Positions 9,235 to 18,748 of a DNA stretch of 64,000 nt are shown here, in pieces; within the stretch, counting starts at the first letter, position 1, and the number at the start of each line of letters is the position of its first letter. Under the pieces are notes generated by a model, which did no database searches, had not been told where the DNA came from, and saw only the letters and a program-made list of their open reading frames with translations. Both the position numbers and the translations under genes were made by a program. The stretch comes from a bacterium (GTDB lineage Bacteria > Acidobacteriota > Polarisedimenticolia > Polarisedimenticolales > Polarisedimenticolaceae). Location of the stretch: positions 89,338 through 153,337 of the forward strand of contig JAAELQ010000146.1 of NCBI GenBank assembly GCA_024226515.1, given 5' to 3'.

Positions 9235-10596
9235 ATGGGGTACAGAACGCTGAACCCGGCGACCGGAGAGCGGATCGAGAGCTTCCCGCCTGCCGGTGAG
9301 GTCGAGCTCGAGGCGGCGCTCGATGCGACCGACGAGGCGTTTCGCGCATGGCGCCGGGTGCCGGTCGAGGACCGCTGCGAGCGGCTGGCTCGCACGGCCG
9401 GGGCGCTCGAGGAGGGCGCGGACGAGCTGGCGCGCATGATGGCGCTGGAGATGGGCAAGCCGTTGCCTCAGGGCAGGGCCGAGGTCTTCAAGTGTGCCGC
9501 GGGATGCCGCTTTTACGCCGAGCAGGCACCGGCGTGGCTCGCGGACTCGCCGCGTCCGTCCGACGGGGCGGCGGCGTTCGTCCGGCACGAGCCGCTGGGA
9601 CCGCTGCTGGCGATCATGCCCTGGAACTTCCCATTCTGGCAGTTCTATCGTTTCGCCGCTCCGGCACTGGCCGCCGGCAACACGGTGTTGCTCAAGCCGG
9701 CGCCCGGCACGCCGCGCTGCGGTCTCGCGATCGAGCGGATCATGCGGCGGACGCTCGGCGCCGCCGACGCGGTGCGCACCCTGTTCTTGACCGACGGGCA
9801 GGCCGCGGATGTGATCCGCGATCCGCGCGTGCGGGGTGTGACGCTGACCGGAAGCACGGACGCGGGGCGTGCCGTGGGGCGCGTGGCGGGAGAGGCGCTG
9901 AAGCCGATCGTCCTCGAGCTGGGCGGCAGCGACCCGTTCGTGGTCCTCGACGACGCCGACCTGGACCTCGCGGTGCGGGTCGCCGTCGCGGCCCGCTGTC
10001 AGAACTCGGGGCAGAGCTGCATCGCCGCCAAGCGCTTTCTGATCCAGCGACCCGTGTTCGATGAGTTCGTGCAGCGGTTCGTCGAGGCCATGCGTGCGCA
10101 GACGTGGGGCGACCCTTGCGGCGAATTCGATCTCGGGCCGCTGGCGCGGGAGGATCTGCGCGACCGGCTCGCGTGTCAGGTGGACGACAGCGTGCGCGCC
10201 GGAGCGCGCGTCCTGTGTGGGGGGGAGGTGCCGGCGACCCCGGGCTTCTACTACCCGCCGACCGTGCTGGTCGACGTGCCGCACGATTGCCCCGCCGCGC
10301 GCGAGGAACTGTTCGGCCCCGTGGCCGTCGTGTCGAGCTTCGACACCGACCGGGAAGCGATCGACCTCGCCAACGATACGGAGTACGGTCTCGCTGCCGG
10401 CCTGTGGACGGGCGATGCGAAACGCGCCGCCGCACTACTCGGCAAGATCGAGGCCGGCGCCGTGTTCGTCAACGGGCTGGTCAAGTCCGCGCCAACGCTG
10501 CCGTTCGGCGGGGTCAAGGCGTCGGGCCACGGGCGCGAGCTGTCGCGCGAGGGGCTGATGGAGTTCGTCAACTTGAAGACCGTGTGGATCGGGTGA
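9235..10596 (+). CDS. NAD(P)-dependent aldehyde dehydrogenase (succinate-semialdehyde dehydrogenase-like)
   Basis: 453-residue cytoplasmic enzyme oxidising an aldehyde to its acid. Catalytic Glu is in [11 protein letters not shown] (residue 228) and the nucleophilic Cys in [12 protein letters not shown] (residue 262). The cofactor-binding stretch MPWNFPFWQ and the C-terminal [13 protein letters not shown] motif are typical of the short (about 455 aa) GabD/Sad group, in which succinate semialdehyde is the usual substrate. The ATG start lies 41 bp after the symporter stop. The next gene starts 4 bp after this stop, so they are probably co-transcribed. Substrate is inferred from subfamily resemblance only. 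Confidence 0.9.
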   Translation: MGYRTLNPATGERIESFPPAGEVELEAALDATDEAFRAWRRVPVEDRCERLARTAGALEEGADELARMMALEMGKPLPQGRAEVFKCAAGCRFYAEQAPAWLADSPRPSDGAAAFVRHEPLGPLLAIMPWNFPFWQFYRFAAPALAAGNTVLLKPAPGTPRCGLAIERIMRRTLGAADAVRTLFLTDGQAADVIRDPRVRGVTLTGSTDAGRAVGRVAGEALKPIVLELGGSDPFVVLDDADLDLAVRVAVAARCQNSGQSCIAAKRFLIQRPVFDEFVQRFVEAMRAQTWGDPCGEFDLGPLAREDLRDRLACQVDDSVRAGARVLCGGEVPATPGFYYPPTVLVDVPHDCPAAREELFGPVAVVSSFDTDREAIDLANDTEYGLAAGLWTGDAKRAAALLGKIEAGAVFVNGLVKSAPTLPFGGVKASGHGRELSREGLMEFVNLKTVWIG

Positions 10597-10600
10597 TCTC

Positions 10601-12547
10601 GTGAGAGTCGTATTCCTGCTGTTGTCGATCGTCGTTTTCCTTAGCGGTTGCGGGAGCGTCCCCCCCGAGGAGGTCGCCCGCATCGAGGACGGCCGCGAGG
10701 CCGAGTCACGTGCGCTCGTGCGCACGCTCGATTCCGGCGACCCCGGGGAGCGCGCGCGCGCCGCACTCGCCATGGGACGCATCCAGTCGCCGTACTACGC
10801 CGCGTCGCTGGCGCGCGCGTCCGCCGCCGAGCCGCGCGAGGTGCGGCTGGCATCGTTGTTCGCGCTGGGGCAGCTCGGCCTGCGCGAGGGGGCGGTCGTC
10901 CCGTCGGCGGCGCCGGAGGCCTGCCTCGCGGCGTTCGAGGACCCCGACCCCGAGATCGTGGCGACGGCGGTCGAGGCCTTCGGCAAGCTTGCGCCGTCGG
11001 GAGCCGAGGAGCGAATCGTGCCGCTGCTCGAGCACGAGAGCGCCACCGTGCGCGCCGAGGCGTGCCGCGCCCTGTTCCGGCTGCGCTTCGTTCCGCTGTG
11101 GCGCAAGGAGGCGGAGGCTCCTCCGGAGCTGTCGGACGAGACCGTCGCCGCGCTGTCCGAGCGTCTCGAGGACGTGGCCGCGGAGGTGCGGGAGGCCGCG
11201 GTGTACGTGTTCTCACGCTACGGCGACCAGCGCATCGCGATCGAGTTGCTCGATCGATTGACGGACGATGCCGAGTGGGTGCGGCTGTTCGCGATTCGCG
11301 GCCTGGGGCAGGCGGGCTACGTGCGCGCTGCTCCGCGGATCGCGGCGGCCCTGGCCGACGAGAGCTCCCGCGTACGTGTCGAGGCGGTCTCGGCGCTGGA
11401 CCGTCTGGATCGTCCCGATCTGTTGCCCGCGACTCGCGACGCGGATCCCTCGTTTCACGTACGTGCCGCGCTGGCCGACGCGCTCGGCGGCGCGGCGGGC
11501 GCAGGCGACGAGGCACGGCTGGAGGCGCTCGCCGCCGACCCGTCGAGCAGCGTGCGCGCCGCGGCGATCGAGGCCTTGGCGCGACGCCGCAAGGCGGCGT
11601 ATCGCGACGAGCTGGCGCGGCTGCTGAGAGACGACTCGTGGACGGTGCGCGCGGCCGCCGCGCGCGCGACGGCCAGCCTCGACGAGCACGACGCCGAGCT
11701 GTTCGATCTCGCCTTCGCCGACGCCGACACACGTGTGCGTACCGCCGCGCTCGGGGCGCTCGAGGCCCGCGACGGGGTCGACAGCGCGATTCAGGTCGCG
11801 ATCGCCTCCGACGACCTCGCGGTTCGCGGCAGCGCGGTCGCGCTGGCGGCGCAGCTCGACGCCGCCGCCAGGCTTCCGTTGTTCGAGCGAGCGTACGACG
11901 ACTCGCCCGGGGAGAGCTGGATCGAGATCCGCGAGAGCATCGTCGATGCGCTGGAGGACGAGACGGAGGCGGAGGCTCTGCTGCGTCGCATCGCCGAGGA
12001 CGACACCGCGCCGTCCGTGCGCTCGCGCGCGGCGCTCGTGTTGCGCAAGCGGGGGCTCGACGTGCCGCAACCCGGGCCGCGCAAGGTGGAACGGTCGCGC
12101 TTCCTGCGAGAGCCTCTCGACGGCTCTTCGCTCGTCGTGCTCGAGACGAGCAAGGGGACGATCGAGATCCGGGTCTTCGCGGACCGCGCCCCGGTCCACG
12201 CCGCCAGCTTCGTCGACCTGGTGCGCAGCGGGTTCTACGACGGGCTGATCTGGCACCGCGTCGTCCCGAACTTCGTCATCCAGGGCGGAGATCCCCGAGG
12301 GGACGGCTGGGGCAGCCACGGCGAGACTCTGCGCGACGAGATCAACCGCGCGCGCTACGGGCGCGGCGCGGTCGGGATGCCCAAGGCGGGCAAGGACACG
12401 GGAGGGTGTCAGATCTTCATCACGCACGTGCCGACCCCGCACCTGGACGGGAATTACACCATTTTCGGGCAGGTCACGGCTGGGCTGGACGTCGTCGACG
12501 AGATCGAGGTCGGAGATCGCATCGTGTCGGCCCACGTGCGGGAATAG
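10601..12547 (+). CDS. HEAT-repeat lipoprotein fused to a cyclophilin-type peptidyl-prolyl isomerase
   Basis: 648 residues starting at GTG. The N-terminus is a lipoprotein signal with lipobox LSGC at residues 14-17. Residues about 35-490 are alpha-helical HEAT-like repeats, seen as recurring V-R-A-E-A or V-R-A-A-A helices about 30 residues apart. Residues about 505-645 form a cyclophilin domain with LETSKGTIEIRVF, HRVVPNFVIQGGDPRGDG, and GCQIFITHVPTPHLDGNYTI; the family Arg, Phe and Gln positions are kept. Likely an outer-membrane-anchored periplasmic foldase, with HEAT repeats serving as client- or partner-binding scaffold. It begins an envelope-related group with the TPR, MauG and FKBP genes downstream. 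Confidence 0.92.
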   Translation: MRVVFLLLSIVVFLSGCGSVPPEEVARIEDGREAESRALVRTLDSGDPGERARAALAMGRIQSPYYAASLARASAAEPREVRLASLFALGQLGLREGAVVPSAAPEACLAAFEDPDPEIVATAVEAFGKLAPSGAEERIVPLLEHESATVRAEACRALFRLRFVPLWRKEAEAPPELSDETVAALSERLEDVAAEVREAAVYVFSRYGDQRIAIELLDRLTDDAEWVRLFAIRGLGQAGYVRAAPRIAAALADESSRVRVEAVSALDRLDRPDLLPATRDADPSFHVRAALADALGGAAGAGDEARLEALAADPSSSVRAAAIEALARRRKAAYRDELARLLRDDSWTVRAAAARATASLDEHDAELFDLAFADADTRVRTAALGALEARDGVDSAIQVAIASDDLAVRGSAVALAAQLDAAARLPLFERAYDDSPGESWIEIRESIVDALEDETEAEALLRRIAEDDTAPSVRSRAALVLRKRGLDVPQPGPRKVERSRFLREPLDGSSLVVLETSKGTIEIRVFADRAPVHAASFVDLVRSGFYDGLIWHRVVPNFVIQGGDPRGDGWGSHGETLRDEINRARYGRGAVGMPKAGKDTGGCQIFITHVPTPHLDGNYTIFGQVTAGLDVVDEIEVGDRIVSAHVRE

Positions 12548-12617
12548 ACCGGGGCGGCGCAGCGGTTCACGACGGGGGATAATGGAGCCGGTCCGAAACG
12601 TCAACCGAGGAGATGCC

Positions 12618-13310
12618 ATGCACCGCGAAACTCGCAGACTCGTCCTACCGATCCTCCTGTCCGTGATGTTGCCGCTGATGGCGCTCGCGTCGGGCGGCAG
12701 CTCGCGCACCGTCCCGGGCGGATCGGCAACCGAGGCGCCGCAGCAGAGCCCGGAAGCACAGGCGATCGAGCACTACAACACCGGCATCATGATGCGCGAT
12801 CGAGCCTGGAAACTCGAGACGAAGGCGGAGAAGGCCGCCACCGACGCCGAGCGCGCGAAGCTGGAAGGCAAGGTCGGGAAGCAGTACGCGCGGGCGCTAC
12901 GCGAGTTCGAGTCCGCGGTATCGCTGAACCCCGAGTTCCACCAGGCCTACAGCAGTCTGGGTTACGCGGCCCGCAAGACAGGCGACTACGACAAGTCGGT
13001 GCAGGCCTACGACCGAGCGCTGGGACTCGCGCCGGACTACGCGGAGGCGATCGAGTACCGCGCCGAGGCGCACCTGGCGCTCGGCCGCCTGGACGACGTC
13101 AAGTCCGCCTACATGAAGCTGTTCGAGATCGACCGCAAGCGCGCCGACGAGCTGATGGCCGCGATGAAGACCTGGGTCGGACAACGCGGTTCCGATCCGG
13201 GAGACGTCAGCGAAGCGGCGCTGCGTGAGTTCGGCGGCTGGGTCGAGCAGCGCGAGCAGATCGCGCGGCAGACCGCGTCGCTGTCCGGGCAGAGTCGGGA
13301 AGGCTGGTAG
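12618..13310 (+). CDS. Secreted TPR-repeat protein
   Basis: 230 residues with an N-terminal signal peptide (MHRETRRLVLPILLSVMLPL, then MALASG). Residues about 95-190 contain two to three TPR units, for example AYSSLGYAARKTGDYDKSVQ and the EAIEYRAEAHLALGRLDD unit. I chose the ATG with GAGGAG 6 nt upstream instead of an in-frame ATG 36 nt earlier, because the signal peptide begins here. It is 70 bp after the HEAT-cyclophilin gene. A periplasmic adaptor role is likely from the fold; the partner is unknown. Confidence 0.85.
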   Translation: MHRETRRLVLPILLSVMLPLMALASGGSSRTVPGGSATEAPQQSPEAQAIEHYNTGIMMRDRAWKLETKAEKAATDAERAKLEGKVGKQYARALREFESAVSLNPEFHQAYSSLGYAARKTGDYDKSVQAYDRALGLAPDYAEAIEYRAEAHLALGRLDDVKSAYMKLFEIDRKRADELMAAMKTWVGQRGSDPGDVSEAALREFGGWVEQREQIARQTASLSGQSREGW

Positions 13311-13324
13311 CGGACCGGACCGCG

Positions 13325-14542
13325 GTGCTGCGACCCGTGGAGTGGCGCATCGCGTCCATGGCGGCGGTCGTCCTGTTCGCCGTGTCCTGCGTGCAACGCG
13401 CCGGATCCGACGCCGGTTTCGCCGCAGCGCAGCCGCGAGAGGATGCCTGGCGCTGGGACTTGCCCGCGGGCTTTCCCGAACCCGTCGTGCCCGCGGACAA
13501 CCCGATGAGCGTCGCGAAGGTCGAGCTCGGCCGGCGACTGTTCTACGACCCGCGTCTGTCGTCCACCGGCGAGGTGTCGTGCGCGACCTGCCACCGGCAG
13601 GAGCTCGCTTTCACCGATGGGCGCGCGCGCGCCGAGGGGGCGACGGGCGAGCTTCACTCGCGCAGCGCGATGAGCCTGGCCAACGTGGCCTACGGCGCCA
13701 GTCTGACCTGGGCCGACCCCGGGCTGTCGACGTTGGAGGAGCAGGCGCTGGTGCCGCTGCTCAACGAGCACCCGGTCGAGATGGGCGTGGCGGGCAACGA
13801 GGAGCGGATCCTGGCCGCGCTGCGTGAGGACGCCGAGTACGCGGCGTCGTTCCGCGATGTGTTTCCCGGCGACGCTGCGATCGACCTGCGCAACGTCGTG
13901 CGGGCGATCGCGGCGTTCGAGCGGACGATGCTCTCCGGAGACTCGCCGTACGACCGGCTGGTCTTCGGCGGAGAGATGGACGCCCTGTCGCGGAGCGCGT
14001 GGAGCGGGATGGAACTGTTTTTCTCCGAGCGCCTGGCCTGTTCGGAGTGCCACTCGGGTTTCACGCTCTCCGGTCCCGTGCGCTTCGTGGGCGCGGAGTC
14101 CGTCGAACCGACGTTCCACAACACCGGGCTGTACGACCTCGACGGCTACGGCGCCTATCCGGCGGAGGATCCCGGCCTGGTGCTGCGGACCGGCGAGGCA
14201 CGGCACATGGGCGCGTTCCGCGCGCCGACGTTGCGCAACATCGCCCTGACGGGGCCGTACATGCACGACGGCAGCGTCGGGACGCTCGACGAGGCGTTGC
14301 AGCACTACGCCGCCGGCGGGCGGACGATCCCCGCCGGGCCGGTTGCGGGCGACGGGAGCCGCAACCCGCTGAAGAGTCCGAAGATCCGCGGCTTCGAGCT
14401 CGACGCGGACGAGCGCGCCGCACTGCTCGAGTTCCTGGAGGCCCTGACCGACCCGGGCCTCGTGACCGACCCGGCGCTGTCGGATCCGAGGGCGACGCTG
14501 CCGTCCGGGCCTGGCCGATCCACGCGGGCTGCGTCAGAATAG
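13325..14542 (+). CDS. Dihaem cytochrome c peroxidase / MauG-family protein
   Basis: 405-residue exported protein with two haem c attachment sites: CATCH (Cys86, Cys89, His90) and CSECH (Cys239, Cys242, His243). The segments LGRRLFYDPRLS, RSAMSLANVAYG and GAFRAPTLRNIALTGPYMHDG are conserved in bacterial cytochrome c peroxidase and MauG proteins. The N-terminus has a hydrophobic segment ending AVSC, compatible with a lipoprotein or a cleaved signal. Start is GTG, 15 bp after the TPR gene. Its function is peroxide reduction or oxidation of a protein or small-molecule substrate in the periplasm; which of these cannot be decided here. Confidence 0.92.
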   Translation: MLRPVEWRIASMAAVVLFAVSCVQRAGSDAGFAAAQPREDAWRWDLPAGFPEPVVPADNPMSVAKVELGRRLFYDPRLSSTGEVSCATCHRQELAFTDGRARAEGATGELHSRSAMSLANVAYGASLTWADPGLSTLEEQALVPLLNEHPVEMGVAGNEERILAALREDAEYAASFRDVFPGDAAIDLRNVVRAIAAFERTMLSGDSPYDRLVFGGEMDALSRSAWSGMELFFSERLACSECHSGFTLSGPVRFVGAESVEPTFHNTGLYDLDGYGAYPAEDPGLVLRTGEARHMGAFRAPTLRNIALTGPYMHDGSVGTLDEALQHYAAGGRTIPAGPVAGDGSRNPLKSPKIRGFELDADERAALLEFLEALTDPGLVTDPALSDPRATLPSGPGRSTRAASE

Positions 14543-14547
14543 GCACC

Positions 14548-15294
14548 ATGATGAAAGCAGCAACGTCTCGCCGCGTCTCCGTGGTTCTGGGTCTCGCGTT
14601 TCTAGTGTCGGCGCTCGCCGCCGGGGCCGCGGAGATCCCGCTCGACACCGAGGACCAGAAAACGCTCTACGCGGTGGGCCTCGTGATGGCCCATCGATTC
14701 ACGACGCTCGACCTGAGCGACGCCGAGCTGGCTGCCCTGATCGACGGCCTGGCCGACGGGGTCCGCGGCGAGCCGTCGCGAGTCGCGGCGTCCGAGTACC
14801 AGTCGAAGATCCAGGGTTTCCTGCGTCAGCGGCTGTCCGGACTCGCCGAGCGCGAGGCGCAGGCGGGCAAGGAGTTTCGCGACAAGGTCTCCGCCGAGCC
14901 GGGGGCCGTGACGACCGACTCGGGCCTGATCTACTTCGAACTCGCAGCGGGTGACGGTCCCAGCCCCGTCGCCACGGACAGCGTGCTGATTCACTATCAC
15001 GGCAAGCTGCGCGACGGCACGGTCTTCGACAGCTCGCGGCGCTCCGACGAGCCCGCGACGTTCGTGCTGGCCAAGGTCGTGTCGTGCTTCTCCGAAGGAC
15101 TGGTGCGGATGAAGGTCGGCGGCAAGAGTCGCTTCGTCTGCCCACCGGAGCTGGCCTATCGCGATGTGGGGTCGCCGCCGAAGATCCGTCCGGGTGCCAC
15201 GATCGAGTTCGAGGTCGAGCTCCTCGAGATTCTGCCGGAGGGCACGGCAGGCACGGGGCACGGTCCCGGCGACGGGCACGACCACGATCACTGA
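14548..15294 (+). CDS. FKBP-type peptidyl-prolyl cis-trans isomerase with His-rich tail
   Basis: 248 residues with a signal peptide ending near ALAAGAAE. An alpha-helical FKBP_N dimerisation-like region (about 30-120) is followed by an FKBP_C domain (about 145-237) with VLIHYHGKLRDGTVFDSS, then PPELAYRD and PGATIEFEVELLEI, as in Mip/FkpA periplasmic foldases. The end GTGHGPGDGHDHDH is histidine- and acid-rich and could bind metal. Two ATG codons are adjacent; I used the first. The gene starts 5 bp after the MauG-type gene. It gives this cluster two different isomerases acting in the envelope. Confidence 0.92.
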   Translation: MMKAATSRRVSVVLGLAFLVSALAAGAAEIPLDTEDQKTLYAVGLVMAHRFTTLDLSDAELAALIDGLADGVRGEPSRVAASEYQSKIQGFLRQRLSGLAEREAQAGKEFRDKVSAEPGAVTTDSGLIYFELAAGDGPSPVATDSVLIHYHGKLRDGTVFDSSRRSDEPATFVLAKVVSCFSEGLVRMKVGGKSRFVCPPELAYRDVGSPPKIRPGATIEFEVELLEILPEGTAGTGHGPGDGHDHDH

Positions 15295-15304
15295 TCGAGT
15301 GACA

Positions 15305-17494
15305 CTAGGACGTCGCCGGTACCTTGGCTCCGGGGACGAGCTGGCCGGAACGCGCGCGCTCGATCAGCTCCTCTGCGGCGTTCTTGTCCACCGGCTTCGC
15401 GAACAGGTAGCCCTGCCCGTAGTGGCACTTCAGCTCGCGTAGGCGCTCGAGCTGTTCCACCGTCTCCACGCCCTCGGCGACGACCTTGATGTTCAGTGCC
15501 CGCGCGAGCAGCAGGATCGTCTGCACGATCTCGGAGTTGACGTCGCCGTTGTCCATGTGGCTGACGAAGCTGCGGTCGATCTTCAGCATGTCGATCGGCA
15601 GGCGGTGCAGGTAGCTCAGCGACGAGTAGCCGGTGCCGAAGTCGTCGATCTTGACCTGGATCCCGAGCGTCCGCAGCTCGCGCAGTGAGGCGGCGGCGGC
15701 CTGGACGTTCTCCATCAGCACGCTCTCGGTCAACTCGAGCTTGAGCGACTGCGGGGCCAGGCCCGTCTCGCCGAGCAGCTCCTTGACGAACGAGATGAGG
15801 TCCGAGCGCGCGAACTGCTTGCTCGACAGGTTCGCGCTGATGATCAGCGGCGGGTGTGCCGGGTAGCGGTGCTGCCAGTCGAAGGTTTGCTCGCACGCTT
15901 CGCGCAGGACCCAGCGGTCGAGCGCGATGATCAGGCCCGTCTCTTCCGCGAGACCGATGAACTCCGGTGGCGCGATGAAGCCGCGCTGCGGGTGGACCCA
16001 GCGCACGAGCGCCTCGAAACCGATCAGCGTGCCGTGCTCGAGCTCGATGATCGGTTGGTAGAACACGCGAAGCTCGTCGCGCTCCAGCGCGCGGCGCAGG
16101 TCGGTCTCCAGGCTGAGACGGTGGGTCATGCGTTGCAGCATGTCCTTGTCGAACACCTCGTACCGCGCCTTGCCGGTCGTCTTGGCGCGGTACATTGCGA
16201 TCTCCGCATCGCGCAGTACGTCCTCGGCGCGTTCGTACCCGGTCTCGCTGAGTACGATGCCCGTACTCATCGTGATGAAGAACTCCTGACCCTCGATCTC
16301 GAACGGCGCGGCCAGCTCGCGATCTACGCGATTGACCACGCGGATCGCGTCGGTGATGTCCTTGATCTCTTCGAGCAGAATGACGAACTCGTCGCCGCCG
16401 AGGCGGCCGACCGAGTCCGTGTTGCGCATCGTGTCCTGCAGGCGCTTACCGACCTCTTCCAGCAGGCGATCGCCGGCCAGTCGCCCCAGGCTGTCGTTGA
16501 CCAGCTTGAATCGATCGACGTCGATGTGCAGCACCGCGAACAGATGGTCCTCGCGCCGTTGTGTGTACTTCAGCACGTGGTCCAGGCGGTCCATGAACAG
16601 CGTGCGGTTCGGGAGGCCCGTCAACTGATCGTGGAGCGCGCGGTGCTCGAGACGCTCGGCGTTCTCCTTGGACGCCGTGATGTCGGTCTGTGAGCCGCCG
16701 ACGCGGTACGCCTTACCCGTCGTGTCGCACAGCGCCAGGGCGCGCGTCAGGACCCAGCGGTAGTCGCCGTCGTTGTGCAGCATGCGGTGTTCGGTCGCGA
16801 CCTCGGCGCTGCGGCCGTGGATGAGGTTATCGATCTGCCGTTCGACGTGGTCGCGCTCCTCGGGGTGGATCAGTTCCATCCACGATTCGTGGTCGGGCAC
16901 CTCGTGATCGCGGTAGCCGAGCATCGCCTTTAGCCGGCTGGACAGCTCGACAACGCCGCTGCGCAGGTCCCAGTCCCACAGGCCGTCGCGCGAGCCCTCG
17001 ACGACGAGCGCGTGTCGCTCGCGGATCTCCCGCAGCTCTCGGCGCGAGGCCTCGAGCTCACCGACCGGGCGAACGACCACGAGGATGCCCAGCGACCGTC
17101 CCTCGTGCTCGTGCAACTGCGACGGACAGAGCGATACCGGGATCTCGCGGCCACCGCGCGTGATCAGCGCGGCGTCGATCAACCGCAGAGCGCCGTTGAG
17201 AACGCCCTCGAAGTTCTCGCGAATCAGCGCCGGATCGGAGAACAGCTCGGCCAGCGGGCGTCCGCGGAGTTGATCGACCTCGAATCCGCCGAGATCGACG
17301 GTGGCCCAGTTGCAGGTCTGGACGACGAGATCCGCGTCGACGACGAGGACCGGATCGGGCAGGGCGTTGAGAACGTATCGCATCTGGTCGCCGCGCAGCA
17401 CCGATCCACCTCGTACCGTCCGAGACGCGAGTCGAATGACGAAATCGAAATCGTGCGCCTGCCCCGGTCCTTGCAAATATGGCCGCCGAGTCAT
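15305..17494 (-). CDS. PAS-PAS-GGDEF-EAL cyclic-di-GMP protein
   Basis: 729 residues by the ATG chosen (MTRRPYLQ); an ATG 111 nt downstream (MRYVLNALPDP) is also possible. Order: PAS domain (about 40-150), second PAS with PAC segment (about 165-290, ending near VGGSQTDITASKENAE), GGDEF diguanylate cyclase (about 300-460, intact RLGGDEFVILLEE), and EAL phosphodiesterase (about 475-725, with IGFEALVRW, LELTESVLME and DDFGTGYSSLSYL). Catalytic motifs of both output domains are present, so synthesis and hydrolysis are both possible. No transmembrane segment is seen, so it is cytoplasmic. It converges with the FKBP gene. C-di-GMP commonly controls exopolysaccharide output, which is relevant to the region at 22-46 kb, but no direct link is shown. 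Confidence 0.92.
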   Translation of the reverse strand: MTRRPYLQGPGQAHDFDFVIRLASRTVRGGSVLRGDQMRYVLNALPDPVLVVDADLVVQTCNWATVDLGGFEVDQLRGRPLAELFSDPALIRENFEGVLNGALRLIDAALITRGGREIPVSLCPSQLHEHEGRSLGILVVVRPVGELEASRRELREIRERHALVVEGSRDGLWDWDLRSGVVELSSRLKAMLGYRDHEVPDHESWMELIHPEERDHVERQIDNLIHGRSAEVATEHRMLHNDGDYRWVLTRALALCDTTGKAYRVGGSQTDITASKENAERLEHRALHDQLTGLPNRTLFMDRLDHVLKYTQRREDHLFAVLHIDVDRFKLVNDSLGRLAGDRLLEEVGKRLQDTMRNTDSVGRLGGDEFVILLEEIKDITDAIRVVNRVDRELAAPFEIEGQEFFITMSTGIVLSETGYERAEDVLRDAEIAMYRAKTTGKARYEVFDKDMLQRMTHRLSLETDLRRALERDELRVFYQPIIELEHGTLIGFEALVRWVHPQRGFIAPPEFIGLAEETGLIIALDRWVLREACEQTFDWQHRYPAHPPLIISANLSSKQFARSDLISFVKELLGETGLAPQSLKLELTESVLMENVQAAAASLRELRTLGIQVKIDDFGTGYSSLSYLHRLPIDMLKIDRSFVSHMDNGDVNSEIVQTILLLARALNIKVVAEGVETVEQLERLRELKCHYGQGYLFAKPVDKNAAEELIERARSGQLVPGAKVPATS

Positions 17495-17554
17495 CCCCAC
17501 GCAACCGCGAGGCTCGTTGCGGCCGGGACCCTCCGGACGGAGCATAATGAGCGC

Positions 17555-18718
17555 ATGGGAGAGCGAGACCGCATCGAGGCCCTCGGCGAGACGGCAGGGG
17601 AGGCGATCGAGCGCATGGTGCGCGAGCTCATGGCGCGCAAGCCGGGTGGTCACCTGCTGGAGTCGAGCCTGCGCGACCTCGAGCTGCGGGTTCCGCTGCT
17701 GCTGCGCGACTCCCAGGACGGGAAGCGTGAGTTCGCGCGACGCATTGCCGAGACGGTCGATCGTCTGCTCGACGACGCCGTGCAACAGGTCGCGGCGTTC
17801 CGCCCCGGGCGCACGTACTGCCATCGTTGCGCGAGCGCCGTCTGCGAGCATTCGCAGCCGGCGTCGGGGCGCGAGGTGTTCTGTGGCTACGCGCCGACCG
17901 GAACCCCGCGCTGGATCGATTTCGCGCAGTACTGTCTGGACCGACGGCATCCCGAGGTCGACCGACTGTACGCAACCCCTCCCGCGTTGCTCACGCTGGT
18001 CCAGACTCGCACGGAGCTGGGCGGCGAGATGCTCAACGCGTTCCGTGACGGCACGTACGAGCTGATGGGCCAGGTCACGGCCGGGTTCTTCGCGGTCCAG
18101 ACCCGGGCGGAGGAGGGGCGGGGAGTCGTGGCGCTCACCGCACAGGCCGCCGCCGCCGGCTCCCGCCGCGGGCGCCTGCGGCTCGGGTTGAATCTCCTCG
18201 GCCGCGCCCCCGGTGGCGAGCCGCTGGACGCGTTGTGGGATCGCGAGGTCGATCTCCCGTGGCGCCGCGCGGTGCGCTGGGCCCAGCACGCGCTGGAGAG
18301 TCTGCCGCCCAAGCTCGCGCGCCGCGACCGGCGCGGCGGATTCCCGCCGGCGCTCGAGGCGCGTATCGACGGCATCCTGCGCGGCCTGGGCCGCCGGCTC
18401 GAGCAAGGACGCCGAGCTCGTTCGCGACGCACGAACCACGCCGAGGGCCGCCACGCGTCGGGGCAACGTCCGACGAGAAAAGCCGTCGACGACGCCCGCG
18501 GGGCGACGCTGGACACCTGCATGGTCGACGATCGCAGCGGCGCGCTCGTCGTGCTCGGCGATCGGGGCCGCACGCACTTCTTCACCACCGACGGGCGACT
18601 GGTGTCGAGCGTGCGCTACAGCAAGGATTCGATCGCGCGCAAGGTCAAGGCCGAGCTGTGGCGGCCCGCGTCGAGCGGCGACCTCGAGCAGCTACTGGCG
18701 AACCTACCGGAGTCGTAG
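17555..18718 (+). CDS. Conserved-looking protein of unknown function with a four-cysteine cluster
   Basis: 387-residue cytoplasmic-looking protein that I do not recognise. Near residue 88 is TYCHRCASAVCEH and about 17 residues later an FCGY, together a possible zinc-binding Cys cluster. The N-terminal third is helical (GETAGEAIERMVRELMARK), the middle basic and helical, and the C-terminal 70 residues look like a small beta domain ending with DLEQLLANLPES. Start ATG is 60 bp from the divergent GGDEF-EAL start. Coding is supported by consistent codon bias and absence of a better opposite-strand gene. Confidence 0.7.
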   Translation: MGERDRIEALGETAGEAIERMVRELMARKPGGHLLESSLRDLELRVPLLLRDSQDGKREFARRIAETVDRLLDDAVQQVAAFRPGRTYCHRCASAVCEHSQPASGREVFCGYAPTGTPRWIDFAQYCLDRRHPEVDRLYATPPALLTLVQTRTELGGEMLNAFRDGTYELMGQVTAGFFAVQTRAEEGRGVVALTAQAAAAGSRRGRLRLGLNLLGRAPGGEPLDALWDREVDLPWRRAVRWAQHALESLPPKLARRDRRGGFPPALEARIDGILRGLGRRLEQGRRARSRRTNHAEGRHASGQRPTRKAVDDARGATLDTCMVDDRSGALVVLGDRGRTHFFTTDGRLVSSVRYSKDSIARKVKAELWRPASSGDLEQLLANLPES

Positions 18719-18748
18719 GCCGTATAACCGGTGCGAAGGGAGGGGATC

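Noticed and set aside
7325..9349. Minus-strand 674-codon open frame
   Set aside because: It is antisense to the SSS symporter; its polar low-complexity product has no recognisable domain.
17495..18577. N-terminal extension of the GGDEF-EAL frame to 1,090 codons
   Set aside because: This part is antisense to the unknown 387-residue gene and contains no domain; the PAS domain begins after the chosen ATG.
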